Source: Gnetum montanum
Taxonomy: Eukaryota > Streptophyta > Gnetopsida > Gnetales > Gnetaceae
Assembly (NCBI GenBank): GCA_015680685.1
Contig: MNCI01010836.1
Location: 1 to 64,000 of the forward strand
Direction: 5' to 3'
Length of the DNA stretch: 64,000 bases
Position 1 is the first letter of the stretch; every line of letters starts with the position of its first letter. Below, piece after piece: positions 46,054-59,400 of the stretch. Made by a program: the position numbers and the translations under genes. The notes under the pieces are model-generated. The model saw only the letters and a list, made by a program, of their open reading frames with translations, was not told the origin of the DNA and did no database searches.

Positions 46054-47652
46054 CTTGTAAGAGAGATTGAGATTTCATTTGCAGGGAGCAATGTTACTGT
46101 TTTGTAGCATTTGCTTATTTGGAAAGATAGAATAACTTTTGAGCTCTGTTCTTCCAGGTTTGAAGTCATTATATTGGTACGAGAAGTAACTAATCTAGAA
46201 AATGCATGTCATAGATTCAATTCTACAAAGGCTAGTTGAAATCGATTTGATAAAAAAGCAACGGGAATAAAAAATCACAACCATGCAGAAATGCTAATGC
46301 TTGGATGCTTGCAAGAAGAGATTAAACTACACAATGCAAAGACGTAAAAATTGGCAAATCATATGGTATAATGAACCTTTTGAAAAAAGGTTGATGCAGT
46401 TCGACGTAAACCATGATACAATGAACCTTTCAAAAAATGTTGCTATAGTTCTAAGAAAGTGATGAATATGAAAAACAATTAATGATGATGCACAAAAATT
46501 GAAGAAATTCAAGGTTTTAGCTTTTAATAAAGGTGAACTAAGCAACATAGGATGCTACAAAATTGAAGAGAGATAAAGAATCTAGTTTTTAGTTTCCAGC
46601 ATTTTTCAATCATTTTATGGTATAGTAGAAAACTGCATTGATGTCATTTGCGAATGGAACAATATTGAATTTCACACTAGAAAGAGAATATCTCAAATGC
46701 AAACTATATATAGCACCTATGAATTGGGACACACAAAATCACTCCATGCTTCCCACCTTGAAACCTCATTGGACCAAGAATTTATTTATGCATAAATTTT
46801 GGAGACACCAACACCGAAAAAGAAAACTCCTTTTAGGAGACTATTGCCTACGATGCCTCCCGTATGAGGGCTATGTGGCCTTATAGAAACAATAAATCAA
46901 ACTGGAAAATTAGAGAATTTAAATATATATATATATATATATAATTCAAGAATACAACAACTAAAATGAATAAATTTTCCATAGTCCTCAGTCTGCATAT
47001 GGCAGCAACTATGATCCTTAAAGCCTGCCATCATTTACCACCTTTTGTGCCTCATCGTAGAGAAGAAGATCATCCACCCATGTCTACACTACCGAGACAA
47101 GCTGCTGGCTCAAAGAAAACTACACATCTCACATTCTACGTGTGGGCTATGCAGTCTGCATTGTTGTAGATAGAAAGAAGAGAGAGAAAACTCTTCTACC
47201 ATTGCTAGGAAGACCCATAAGGATCTGATTTTGAGCCATTGGCTCCTACTTTGGACCCTCCTCAAAGATGAGTTGGAAGCCTATTAAAAAAATAGGAGGA
47301 AACCATTGCCTTTGGAGAGGAAGCTCTAGATCCTCCTTCCAAGAAAGAGAAACTACCATTTCTGATTTTTTTGGCCAAAGGACAATAGAAAGAGACCATC
47401 ATCTCCTTTGAGCTATGTCTCCCCATTTTTGAATTGATAGAAAGAGCCCCCTCTTTTATAGCCGTTGCAACCAACCAATAATGATGGCCAAGGTTTGCTA
47501 GAATGACCACACAACTAATGACTACAATCATTGCCATGAATGGCCACCACCTAGCCATTACTTCCTACGATCTCCAATTTAAGTGCCCACTATGTCCATA
47601 ACTTCAAAAACATTTGCCATTAATGTTCACAACCACTACCATCGATGACCAC
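46054..47652. other. Unclassified DNA between the exon and element F
   Basis: Holds an 82-codon open stretch (46638-46886) without a recognised domain and a TA microsatellite (46923-46943). The part from 46950 to 47570 has moderate GC and may be old LTR sequence. No match in the window. Confidence 0.4.
47648..47652. repeat. Element F target duplication, left copy
   Basis: ACCAC, repeated at 60444-60448 directly after the other end of F. Confidence 0.75.
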
Positions 47653-49376
47653 TGTACTGACCTAAATCATCGAAGTCAGGCTGGAAGGGAAAAGAAAATA
47701 CTTAAAGATTGTCAGATAGACACAACTAACCTTGCCTTCATGTGAGGGCAAGTTGGAAAAGAAAATGAAGGTAGAGTGCCTTGGATGGTCTACATGCAAA
47801 TCGACCAAGGACTTCCCAGAACATAAGCTATAACTTGCACTGGGGTTACCGTAACTGATGTGCGAAGTCTAAACAGTGATGCACGAAATGCAAACAGAGC
47901 ATATATATTACTGGTATTTAAAACAAAGTGTAAACTAAATTTAAAATAGAGTAAAGAATATAATGGAAGGAAAAATGAATTGTATTATATTGCTTAGAAT
48001 GAATGTGCACCAGTCAAAGCGTAGCTATGCATGTGGATGGCAAGTTAAGTGCTAAGGCCCAAGGTGAAATGCTTGCAGGTGCTCAGATACTAGGAGTTAG
48101 GTGCACCAGTGCATCCAAGAGTTGCTAGTCAACGTTTTCTAAGCCATCAACCTTCAAAATTGCCCACCCTATTTATGTGAATGGATGGGGTATTTATAAG
48201 GTTTGGCTAGGCATGGGCACGGAATTCATGGATAGAATCAATGGATGAGAGATGAGAAGAAAACAGATCATGTGACATGTGTTTGATGGATAGTTGTGTG
48301 TGAGTTGGACGCATGTGGGCAAGCTACGTTCTTTGACTAGATGCATTGTATTTTACAACATGTGTTGACTTGCACAAGATAGCTTACGCTCATGGAAGCA
48401 CATACAATTTGGAGCATAAGAGCTTGACCAACTCACAAAATGATGAAAATTTACAATTGAAATGATAATGTACAATAAGAGAGATTGACTCTGGCTCACA
48501 TGAAACTTGTCAATCCTTGAATTGACTACTACAAAATGTCAATTTGAGGGGTTTTGTGGCTGTTTGAGGCATCTCTGTTTCACCAGAGCTCCCAACGTGA
48601 GTTGATTTTATCTTGGCATGTCCTCAGTATGTGTTTGGCATGCTTTTGACCGAGCGTGATCAGTACTCACGTTGCACTCATGCTGTTAGCATGACCTCAG
48701 CATGACCTCAACATGCATGAGCTAAAAATGACATATTTCACACCAATTCTTGATCTTTGAAGCCGATTTCTTGAGTATAGCAATTGTCTAACTGTGGTTG
48801 ACCTTGAGAGTGATCTAAAAATCAAAAATTGAGCTTGATGTGCCTTGATTTAAGCTACTTTTAGCAGCTCATGCTAGACTCATGCTGCCAATGTGATGCA
48901 GCGTGACCACAACGAGAGCTACAAAAACTTGCAATTTTGAACCTGAAATCTAGGATTCTGGAGGCCGGGACTTGAAGTGGTCAACAATGAACTCCGAGGA
49001 TGGCTTGCACCTTGGAATCAAGTCATTTTGACTTAGTTTTGAGGCTCTCATAGTTGGTCATGCTGGACCTCAATGTGACCATCAAGATGAGTGAGAAAAT
49101 CTATATAGTTTGACACGAAATCTCAACTCCCGAATGCTAAAACTGAAGTAGGGAATAATGACCCTTGAGGATGGCTTGCATCCTCAGATTTGGACCATTT
49201 TTGAGTTGATCTTGAACTCATTGAAGTTGCTCATGTTGAGGGCAAGCTAGCTTGAGCAAGCTTACTTGACAAGTCGAGCATGAGTTACAAGCCTTAGTCA
49301 AATGTTTGCCTCCCGAAAGCTTGGAAGGGTGTGAGTTCTCACTTCAAAGTGCTAGGTCAAAATTAGTGGTGTTTCA
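47653..49376 (-). repeat. Element F 3' LTR (1724 bp)
   Basis: On the minus strand it starts TGAAACACCACTAATTTT and ends ATGATTTAGGTCAGTACA, the same termini as element E. A purine-rich tract, AAAGATGAGCCAA, lies just upstream (about 49389-49377). A TATA box, TATAAATA, is at 48198-48191 (minus). Confidence 0.88.
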
Positions 49377-50559
49377 TTGGCTCATCTTTGTTGACATATG
49401 GAGGAATCCACTCAAGAGGCATCGACAAAGAAGTGTAAAACACCATGAACAACCAAGTACCGAGCATTAACCGTCAGCCCCTGGCTAGACGTCATCACAC
49501 CATGTTGAAAGGTACATGAGATTGGGAAAATGTAGCTCAAGATGTAGGGGGATTAGTTGTAACTAGGGAATTAGGAGTTAATCAAGGGTTATAATTGCTA
49601 TTGGAATTGTGAAAGAGGAATGTTGTCACATGAATAGGCCATATCTTTAGTTCTTGTTGGTAGTCGATTTTTAGCGAACTCGGAATTAAGACATAGGAAG
49701 GTGCATTCTTTGGAGAAACGAGCCTCTTGTAGAGTGTTTACGGGAGTCCATTGTAAATAGCCAAAGCCATGCGATGATGTGCAACATGATCTTTTGAAGC
49801 ACGAGTGTAACTATTTTTCTAAGACAATTGCCTTCCTGCCTAGGGCTTGTGTGACGAGAGCCAATGGTCTTTCATCTATGATGTTAATAGAGTCATGAAG
49901 ACCTTTTCCGTGAATTTTGCTCTTTGATATATTTCTTCTTCTTTTTTATTTTTTTTATTTTAATTTTTTGTTTGTTTTATTTCTTTTTTTTTATTCTGTT
50001 CTTTTTTGAAGAGCTTTCTTTCAGTGCTATACTCATGCCCATGTGTTTGCGTTTGTATCATGTACCATGCACTGTGTTTTGAGTTGTAACTACTTAGAGA
50101 ATCATAACGTGCACTATGTTGGGATGAGTAGAATGTATCAAGGGGATGTAGTTGAATAGGATAAGGAAACATGATGGGGAATAGGGAATGTATAGGGAAT
50201 GTACTTATGAATGAATTGATTAACCTAGTTGCAGGCATTAGGAAGAATGTGATACGTCATCATCATGATGAAGTGCATCTGTGCATGAACACCTCAAGTG
50301 TGTCATCCTGCAAACACGACTCCAAGAAGATAAGAAAATTACAAATGAATTAGTTAACTAAGTACTTTGAACTTGAAAACAACCAAGGAGATGGAGCCAC
50401 CATGTGCGATTTCAAAGTAGACAGAACAACATCAACTTCATCTAGGTCCATGAGACAAATTGTGCAGCAAGTCTTTATGGAACACATACAACCAATTGCA
50501 GCAACATATATTTTTAAGTTTTTCTTAGTCGTCAATGATGTCATAGGTTTATAGTCTTA

Positions 50560-50900
50560 GCAGATTGTTGTGAATTAGTTTCACGTCATAACCCTTTGGA
50601 CGCTGCTAGTTTAGCATCGTAGTGGACAGTGCATTGCTAGTTTATAGTCGTAGCGGACTATGAAGAGGTAAAACAGTTTATAGTCTTAGTGGACTCTACA
50701 TGCTAGTTTTACATCAAGGTAGATAAATATGGTCATTTAATGTCATACTGGACAAGGTTCTGTGATGTCAATTTACTGTCATGACTCTAGGATACTCTGT
50801 TGTGCCAGTTTCAAGTCATAGCCCCAGGACCATTCTATGGTATCAGTTTTAGGTCGTGATGCCAGGACTATTATGTACCTTAGTTTGATCATACATAGTA
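50560..50900 (-). repeat. Degenerate repeat region of element F, related to E's 37-bp array
   Basis: Reading the minus strand, words such as CCTGGCATCACGACCTAAAA, CTGATACCATAGAATGGTCC and AGTCCACTAAGACTATAAAC repeat at 30-50 bp spacing. They match 39467-39905 of element E in content and order. In F they lie just after the integrase. Confidence 0.75.
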
Positions 50901-50929
50901 CCATTTTAGGTATAGATGATTTGTAGGAT

Positions 50930-52060
50930 TAGTGAACTCATTCCTATCCATGTTAGCAAGTTTGAATGCTCCATTATTGTACACCTTGGTGACTAAGTAA
51001 GGTCCTTTCCAGTTAGCTGAGAATTTATCTGGATGTTCATGGATGGCCTTAAAGACTAGGTCTTCTTCCTTAATCAGGCACTTATGTAGATCATGTTTAT
51101 GTCTTTGTCATTGTTGTTTCTGGTACCACTTGATCTAATCAAGTGTTCGCACACGTTATTCCTTCACTAAGTCAAGGTTAGCAATGCGTAGTTCATTGCT
51201 TTGGATTTCATCGAGGAGGCCTAAGAGAACTATCCGCAACAAGGGAACCTATAACTCCAAAGGTAAAATAGCTTCAGATATGCTCATCAAGACTATATGG
51301 AGTTTTACTTGTATATGTTCGATGTGTTGTATTATATGCCCACAATGCGTAAACTAATTGTTCATGCCATCGTCTCTTACTTTGATTTAACATCTTATTG
51401 AGCACCATGATAATAGTTTTGTTTGTAGCCTCCACTTGACCATTGCTTTATGGGTAGTAAGGTGACGAGAATGCATGTTTAATACCCAGGCTTTCATAGA
51501 AGCTTTTAGTATTTGCATTGTTGAACTATGGCCCATTTCAGTAATAATGGTAATCAGAATACCAAAACGGGTCACGATGTTTTCTATTATGAAATTGCAA
51601 ACATGTTTAGAAGTGGTCTTCCTAAGGGGAATATCTTCTACCCATTTTGTGAAGTATTTAGTTGCAATGATAATGAAGCCATGTCCTACAGATGATGATG
51701 GTGTTATTGGTCCAATTAAGTCTAATTCCCATCTTTGGAATGGCCATATTATTTGTGTTGTATGCAATTCTTTAGGTGGCACATGTATTAGGTTACCATG
51801 CTTTTGGCAAATTTCACATGTCCTGACCTTGGAGAAGCAATCATACTCCATGTGTGGCCAGTAGTAGCCTAAGCGCCTAATTTTCATAGCCATTCCTCTT
51901 GGTGCTATGTGCCCTCCACAAAGTGCTTCATGGATTTGTTCTACAATTATTTGACTGTTGATGCTACTAACATACATCAATAGGATGCCTTCATAGGATT
52001 TGTAACACAAGGTGTCTCCTATTAACACATATTGCTGAAAGCATTTTCACACTACGTCAT
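50930..52060 (-). pseudogene. Element F integrase
   Basis: On the minus strand: the zinc region with HEALCGGHIAPRGMAMKIRR and CEICQKHG (about 51930-51790), then the core WPFQRWELDLIGPI (first Asp, about 51745) and the FIIIATKYFTKWVED strand. The second-Asp region is altered (IITEMGHSS in place of a DNG motif, about 51540), and a frame change follows. The C-terminal part reads EDLVFKAIHEHPDKFSANWK (about 51080-51010), the typical Tat integrase tail. It would insert the DNA copy, but is inactive. Confidence 0.85.
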
Positions 52061-52239
52061 TTTGAGCATTTGTCAAATGTTGTGGAGGTTCACCTCATAG
52101 AAGGTACTCCTTTATGTCATCATACCATTCTATTGTGTGTGTTGTGCTAATGCATGCTATAGGAATTTCATCGATAGCATTAGTTATGTGTTTGGCATAA
52201 TTTGTTATAGAGCTAGGCAATGCATGGAACATTTTGGGT

Positions 52240-52660
52240 GTCATGTTTAGGGCTAGTGTAGCAAGTGCATCAACAATGGTGTTTTCGCTTCTAAGAACAT
52301 GTTGTATATCCACTTCTATTAATTAGCTCAGCAAATGTTTGGTCAAATCAAAATTTGGTTGCAAATGGAGAGCTTTGCATGCATAAACCTCCATGACTTG
52401 ATTAATGACTAGTTGTGAATCACCTCGAACTACAAGATGTGTGATTCCTGAAGTCAATGCTGCCCGAAGACCTCTAAGGAGACCTTCATATTCTACCACA
52501 TTGTTGGTGTAGGGAAAGGTTAATCAATAGAAAAAGGGTTGGATTTCTTTGGAGGGGTATGTTAAAATGGCCATAGCACTTCCTCCTCTGGAAGTTGAAC
52601 CTCTATCGAAATAAAGGATTGCCTCGTAGTTATAAGGCACAATGTCTATACTATTAACAT
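52240..52660 (-). pseudogene. Second (archaeal-type) RNase H of element F
   Basis: On the minus strand: LYFDRGSTSRGGSAMAIL (about 52620), FPYTNNVVEYEGLLRGLRAA, then HLVVRGDSQLVINQVMEVYA and HVLRSENTIVDALATLAL (about 52300). The Asp, Glu, Asp and final Asp of an RNase H are all visible. This extra RNase H between the usual one and integrase is the hallmark of the Tat lineage. Two or three stops interrupt it. Confidence 0.82.
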
Positions 52661-52699
52661 TCTTATTAGGGAATTCAGGGTTAATCATTGCTTGATCAT

Positions 52700-54330
52700 G
52701 CATTGGTGAGATGGTTAATTATGTGACTATTGCTTGACCTTTTGTGGAAGATTGAGCAACATAGTGTAGGTCAAACTCTGCAATCATCGCTTTCCACCTA
52801 GCTATCCTACTCAACTCATAGATGTTGTTAGTGATGGCACGGAGTACATTGTTCTTGCAAATGATGTAAACTTGATTACAGAAGAGATAATGTTGTCATT
52901 TCTTCAAGGAGAAGATGAGGGCAAGGCATGATTTTTCCACATCATTGTATCATTGTTCATATGCAATTAGAGCATGGCTTACGTAATAGACAGGGATCTT
53001 GATTCCATCTTTACGTTTTTGACATAGCATTAATACAATGGAAGAATTAGATGTTGCAAGGTAGATGTAGAAGGGTTTATCACTATGTGGGGGATAAACT
53101 GTTGACAGTTGAGCCAGCTCTTGCTTTATGTTCTTGAATGCTTCCTGACACTGTTGGGTCCATTCGAAATGCACATTCTTTCGTAATAGGTGTTGCATGG
53201 ATCTTAACTTATCTGTCAGTCTTTCAATAAAGTGTCTAATGAATTGTAGTCTACCTTGGAGACCACGTAGTTCGGTAAGGTTTTTTGGTGGTTGCATGTT
53301 AGTTATTTTCTTAACATTATCAAGGTCTACCTGTATCCTTGTTCTAGAGACTACGAAGCTAAGCATTTTGCCCATTTTGACACCAAAGACACACTTCTTT
53401 GGATTGAGTCTAAGGTCATATTTGAGACAATGTTTAAGCACCAAGTATAGATATTTAGCATGTTGTTTGGTTATTTTATATTTAATTATGATATCGTCAA
53501 CATAATCATTGAGCAAATTGAGAATGTAATCACTAAATATATATGTCATTTCTTGTTGGTATGTAGTGCCTGCATTTTTAAGACCAAATGACATCATCGT
53601 ATAGTAGAATGTGCCCCAAGGTGTCATAAAGGTTGTTCTGAGTTGATGTTCTGGGTTGATTCTTATGTGATTGTATCCTGAAAATCCATCCATAAAGGAT
53701 AATAGTGCATGCCTAGCAATTGTGTCAATAATTTGATCGATGCTAGGTAGCGGGAAGTCATCCTTTATAGTGGCTGTGTTGAGATCATGGAAGTCAATGC
53801 ATAGGCATATACTTCTATTCTTTTTAGGGACTATGACAATGTTTGATACCTAATTGGAATAGTCAATAGCTCAGATGAAACTAGCTTGGTAGAGCTTTGT
53901 GATTTTATCATGAACTACTAGCGCCACTGCAGGTCTAACCTTTTGTGCCTTTTGCTTCACCGGTTTGATTTTTCCATCAAGGATGATGTTGTGTTGGACA
54001 ATTTGGGGGTCTAATTCTAGCATGTCGGTATCTGACCATGTAAATGTTTTTATATTATCTTTCAATACTTGAGTGATGTCACTGACAAGATGTGAGTCCA
54101 GTAGGGAACTTAATTTCAATGTTCTAATTTCATCATTGAATGTAGTAATGGGGACTTCAAAAAGAGAATCTTCAGTGATATTATAGGCCTCTAGATCTAA
54201 AGTCCTAGTCACATTTTTAGGCCATTCTGATGTTTCCTAAGTGAAAGCTATTAAGTTAGTATAAGCAGATGGGTGTGGATCCAAGGATTCTAGATTGATT
54301 GCTCTTTTTACGTTCCTGTATGATCCACTG
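52700..54330 (-). pseudogene. Element F reverse transcriptase and first RNase H
   Basis: Minus strand: pre-RT linker (about 54230-53880), then VSNIVIVPKKNRSICLCIDF, FPLPSIDQIIDT, a long open part from 53693 with MDGFSGYNHIRINPEHQLRT, SFGLKNAGTTYQQEM and the active site NDYVDDIIIKY (about 53510). It continues through the thumb (LRGLQGRLQFIRHFI) and into RNase H (PFYIYLATSNSSIVLM). Only a few stops are present, so this is the best-kept RT in the window. Protease is missing upstream. Confidence 0.88.
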
Positions 54331-54339
54331 AGAGACAAT

Positions 54340-54909
54340 GTTGAAAGGATATTCTTGGTAGCCATGTGTTTGCTCTTGCCAATTTAAATCAGGAGTGAAG
54401 TAAGTGATGTCTACTTGACGAAGGAGTCATTAAATGTAAATGGGCATTGGGTAATTAATCTATGTACTAGAAAAATTGTGAGACATAGCAGTAGTCATGG
54501 CAGTTTTAGGCCATACCGAGCCAATAATATTCATGTCATTTCATCATTTCGATTGAGTGCATAGAGCATTTTGATTTTTATATTTTGTGCAAAAAAGAAA
54601 AAAAGTTTATATGGTTTTAACGTCTTATGGATTTTTATGTGCATCATTATGTATTTTATATGTTTACATATATATATATATTTTCTTTTTGTGTTGATCT
54701 TAACCCTTTTCCCCTTTTCCTTTTTTATTTTATATTTTCGTTTTAATGTTTTGGCCTTATGTTCAAAGAATGAAATAATGAGGAACGCTAGATAATAAAG
54801 ATGATGTAAATAATAATATGAAAATAAAAGTTAACCATGAACATGATAAATTGAATAAAAATAAAATAAAATAAAATAAATTGGGAATAAAAATGGGGGT
54901 TATAAAGTG
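54340..54909. other. AT-rich junction region in element F
   Basis: The place where gag and protease would join RT. It holds a TA run (about 54669-54681) and a (TAAAA)n run (about 54855-54880), with no coding pattern. It is probably where the missing part of F was lost. Confidence 0.45.
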
Positions 54910-54949
54910 ATTTTGAGGTGAAGTGGCATCATTTGCGCTAGCATGAATT

Positions 54950-56060
54950 CTTGGAAGTTTGGACTATAGCATGAGCATCAACGTGAGCTACAACATGAGT
55001 TACAGGGCAACCATGAAGGGCAAAGGAAAAGCAAGCTGAGGCAAATGGAAGAGGAAAGAAAATCTAGCGTTTGTGGAGAAGAGTGAAGAGCTACTCTAAC
55101 GTCTACCCCAAGCCAGGATTCCAGCATGGGATGGAGCTCTGTACATGTAGATTTGTTTCCTCTTTTTTTTCTCTGGTATTCTATTCACAATGTTAGCTAG
55201 GGCAGCATGACTTCTATGGCCATGATTTTGGGTTTTTTTTTGTGGATTCAAGGCTTGTTTTCTAGATTTGTGATTTGCCATTTTTGGTTGTGATCTTTTA
55301 GGGCATCAGCATGAGTAATCCAGGGTGTGATTGGGGCGTGAGTGGCCTAGGAAGTGCATGGTTGAATAAGAGAAAGTTAGAATTTTTTTGTTATTTTCAT
55401 TTTTGTATATGGGACAAGTGTAGTGTGACTACTAGGGCTCTCTGGGTAGTGTGAGCTTTTAGGTAGGCCTCAGCATGTGTTCCAAGGATGCCTAGCATGA
55501 GTGACAGGCCAAGGTGAGCCAACATGAGTGGTTTAGGGCATGAGTGCCCAGGGAATGTGCAGGGCATGTGTAGGTACATGTGTTGCAGGGTGCCTAGGGC
55601 AAGCTATAGCATGAGTGCCAAGGTGGCTGCAGCATGATCTTTCCAGGGTTGCATGATTTCCAACATGACTACCAAGGGGAGGCTCAACGTGAGTGCTTTG
55701 TAGGGAGGCCCTAGTCTATGCAAGGCAAGAAAGGCTAGCGTGAGTGTAGGCTAGGAAGGCCAACATGAGATTTCCCAAGGCATGTCATTACAAGGTGCAT
55801 TCCTACAAGGTAGCGTGACTACCAAGGATTCCTAGGTAGCATGATATTTTAGGCTTCCTTGGGTAGCATGAGTGGAGGAAAAAATCATAGTGTAAGTTTC
55901 TGGGAAAGCCCCAGCATGAGTTCCTACACAAACCCCACCGTGAGTGCTAGGAACTGGCAGTGTGAGTTTCCATAGTAAGCTATAGCATGAGTGGGTTAAA
56001 GTAGGGCATGAGCATGTAGTGTGCATTGTGGTAGGGGTTAGCCCCAACATGAGTATCTAG
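54950..56060. repeat. Dispersed degenerate word repeat, core AGCATGAGTG
   Basis: Roughly twenty or more copies of RRCRTGAGT(G) or close variants (AGCATGAGTG, AACATGAGTG, AGCGTGAGTG, CAGTGTGAGTT) are scattered at about 20-60 bp spacing on the plus strand, often beside AGG or CCTAGG. The LTRs of E and F contain the same words more sparsely (near 48600-48900), so this may be an expanded LTR segment. Confidence 0.75.
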
Positions 56061-56445
56061 GACCCTCTTCATTAAGACGTGAAGATGTAAATTGCTTGCT
56101 AAGATGTTTATTATTTGTTGGTTTTATATTTACATAGTTTATTGTTTTCCTGGGATAGATAATTTAAATATGTTTCTATGTTTTTCTAATTTTATGTTGA
56201 ATCTGTGAATGTTCATGTTTTCACACTTGTGTATTTATTTTACATTGCCTGTAATAAACTACTATATAAGAGATTTCAATGTGCCCTAGCGAGTGTTAAA
56301 TACATTAAATGAATATTGGTGTTCTTGTATCATGGGGTGAAGCTGTATATTTGAATGTTGTTTATATGTGTTTTTGGTTTATGTGATTGCATACTATTGT
56401 TAGCACTTAGACTCTTTACATACCTAATGTTTTGGCTGTATGAAG

Positions 56446-59400
56446 GGGACCTAAACTTTCTCTTCTTGTGGTTGAGCTCATTGGTGTACTTTCTTGGTTT
56501 CGCCCCTTTGGACCGGACATACCTCCTTATGACATGTGCATTGGGCCTCATGTGATATGGTTCCATCCCTGTGTTGATTCATTTTTGTCATTCATCTTGC
56601 AAAATTTTAGTGTGGTTATATGGTCTCATTTAAGTGAACAGTTGGCTCGTGATATCATTGAGACAATGTTGCCTAGGTCTACCCAAGACATGGTTGCCTT
56701 CATTACTGACATAGATGAGGGACTTTTTAAAGTTGAGGGAGGTCCTATTGAGGGTCCTAGATCTACTCATCCCTTGACTCATGTATGGGAACTACCTACT
56801 TGTTGCCATTATAACATCAGCAACACACTTTTCCTAGCCTTCCATGTGCATACTCTATTCCAAAACCCACCTGGGATAATGTATAGAGTGGATAGGTATG
56901 CTATTTTGTGCTTTGCTTAATTTTTGATTCTTTTAAAATTATGTCATTGTCTATGCAAAAATGTTGCTTTTCTATGCAGGCCTCATTTTGATGAGAATGG
57001 GATGCATGATGATGATGGTGGGCTTGCCTCAGTGTGCACAGCATTGGAGGCATTCATGGTGGACCTCATTCTTCGTGCTGCGGTATTGGACCAGACAAAA
57101 GCGACTATTTTTGACTACCATAGGTAATTTTCAAGGGCTTTCAAACGATGCCAAGTTCGTGGTTGGTTGCATGAGGCTTGGTCCTCTAATGGGCCAATTT
57201 TTCCTCAGATAATTGATCCTGCACCTAATGTGCCTACACCATTTACTGATGGTAAATAATCACACTTTAGACTCCATTTTCTTTTTGTTACATCACCATG
57301 TACTATATTTTTAACCTTTTGCTCTATGTTTCTTTTTTACAGTAGCCATCTCCTTTGATGAAGTTAGCATTATAACAAGATGTACTAAGGCCATCCTTTT
57401 TATGAAATATGAGCAGGTAGAGCAGTCACAACAATGGTTGCAGAAGAAAGCTCTTGAGGTGATCATCAGCTACCTTACCCAGGCAGGTCTGATGGACTTG
57501 TTCACTTCTTTGACTCCTAATGTTCTGGCGACTAAGATGATCACCATTTTTTATTCTTTTAATGATGATGCTTCTCATTTTACTACACAGGTTTGAGGAG
57601 TCAAGTTATCTTTCCACTTGATCACTGAGTTCCTTTTTGATCTCTTTGGCATGCCCATGGATGGTGCCAGGGTGGCCATAGATAAAACAACTAAAGAAGG
57701 CCAGGTCATAAAAGAGCTTGAAGAGTGGTTAGGCATGTCTCAGGGTCCTAAAGGTTTTTCTATGTAAGATGACACTCGATCAATGGAGATGAACTTCTTG
57801 TACCCTCTCTTTCAGGCACAGGCATTCCCTAAATCTCTCTCTCAAGGAAGAAACCTTGGAATCAAGTCTGCATGTGTCATGCGTGCATTCTTAGAGATGG
57901 GCGTGTATTATAATTGGGCACAGTTTCTTAGATTTGGATTTCATGGAGAGATTGTCAGGTTACATTCAAACATCAATATCAAATCCCATTTCACATTTTC
58001 TTTCTTCGTAGGGTACCTACGTAGGTTTTCTGAGTTCCTAGTAGTTTATGGTGATAATCATTATATATTGAGGTATTTTTCATAGTTTTCCCACCCCTGG
58101 ATTCATCATTTGTTTAGCACCACTAGATCTTAGGACCCACTCGAAGGCATCGACGAATCAATGTCTATTACTACTAGGGGTGTAGCTAGTCATTCCCATC
58201 ATTTCCATGATAGCTTGGAATTGGAATCACCTATACTACACACGTCTGTTAAAGGGGCTGAACGATTGATCCATGAGATCGTTGGGAGATCCAAAGCGAA
58301 GGTGAAGAGAAATGAACACCCACGGGATCTTTCCCTAGAGGTGAGACCACCAAGAGTGAATATGATCTTCTTTGTACTGCCATTGGAGGGTAAGTATCTT
58401 ATTTTATTGTTATATATTTACATTTTTATTACGTTTTAGTTTATATGTTTTTTAAACGTACGTATATGCTCTATCATACTAACACTAGGATTCTGGTGTT
58501 ATCAAAGGGAAGTCCTGAGAAGGAGAGAGAAGCCTTGGCCCTGATGGTTGAACCAGAAGTGGTCATCATAGGGTAAGAGGAAGAAGGGAAAGAAGGGGAA
58601 GAAGCAATCAAGGAACCTCCTGCCCCACAATAGGAAGATGTAACAAGCCTCATGGGGATGAAGCTTGCAGAGGCTTTGGATGCACTTAGGCATTCAAGTG
58701 ATGAAAGAGGTGTCTTCAATGGTTTCTTCGATGGATCTTTGCTACTTGGTGACTTGTCCAAGATGACCAGCAAAGGGCTTTTTGGCATGGTCCTTTTAGC
58801 TCAATCCATATTTTTTTATCCTTTAATTTTCATGTGTTATTCTTGATTATCTTAATTATTTCTAGCATCAGAGGTAGATGCAACAGTTTCTGAGGCACAT
58901 ACATCCCAAGAAGAGGTTTTAGGGTCACAGGCCCTAATTGAGATGACCTCTCCTGCTTGACCCACCTCCACTAACTAGCTAAGGCCATGGCCTAAGATGC
59001 CTAGTAAAATGGACTTTGTCACAAGCATTGTTAATGATGTGGTCACTTGCCTACAACAAGCTCATCTAGAACTAGGTATGTGTATGTTATGTATTATGCT
59101 AAGTGTCTAGGTTTATTATGTTTCTTTGCATTTATTATTTTTATTATAACTAATTCATGTGTGTGGTACTTACACCTATAGGCACCAAGCTTCAATGGGA
59201 TCCTTCTAAGGCTACTCATATTGATGCCCTCCCTGAATTGCTACGGAATATTGAGTAAGTCCCTAGAAAGGTCTACAATGCAGTTTCTAGTTACGTCATA
59301 TAGAACGCTAAGTCGCTTTGGACTTGTAGGTGTTTAGTTGAGTATCTATGGGATGAGATGCACTCATTGAAGGAAGCCCTAGAAAAGGATAGAGAGGAGA

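Noticed and set aside
55096-56050. Several 60-70 codon minus-strand frames rich in Met, His and Leu
   Set aside because: They follow from the repeated AGCATGAGTG words and show no domain.
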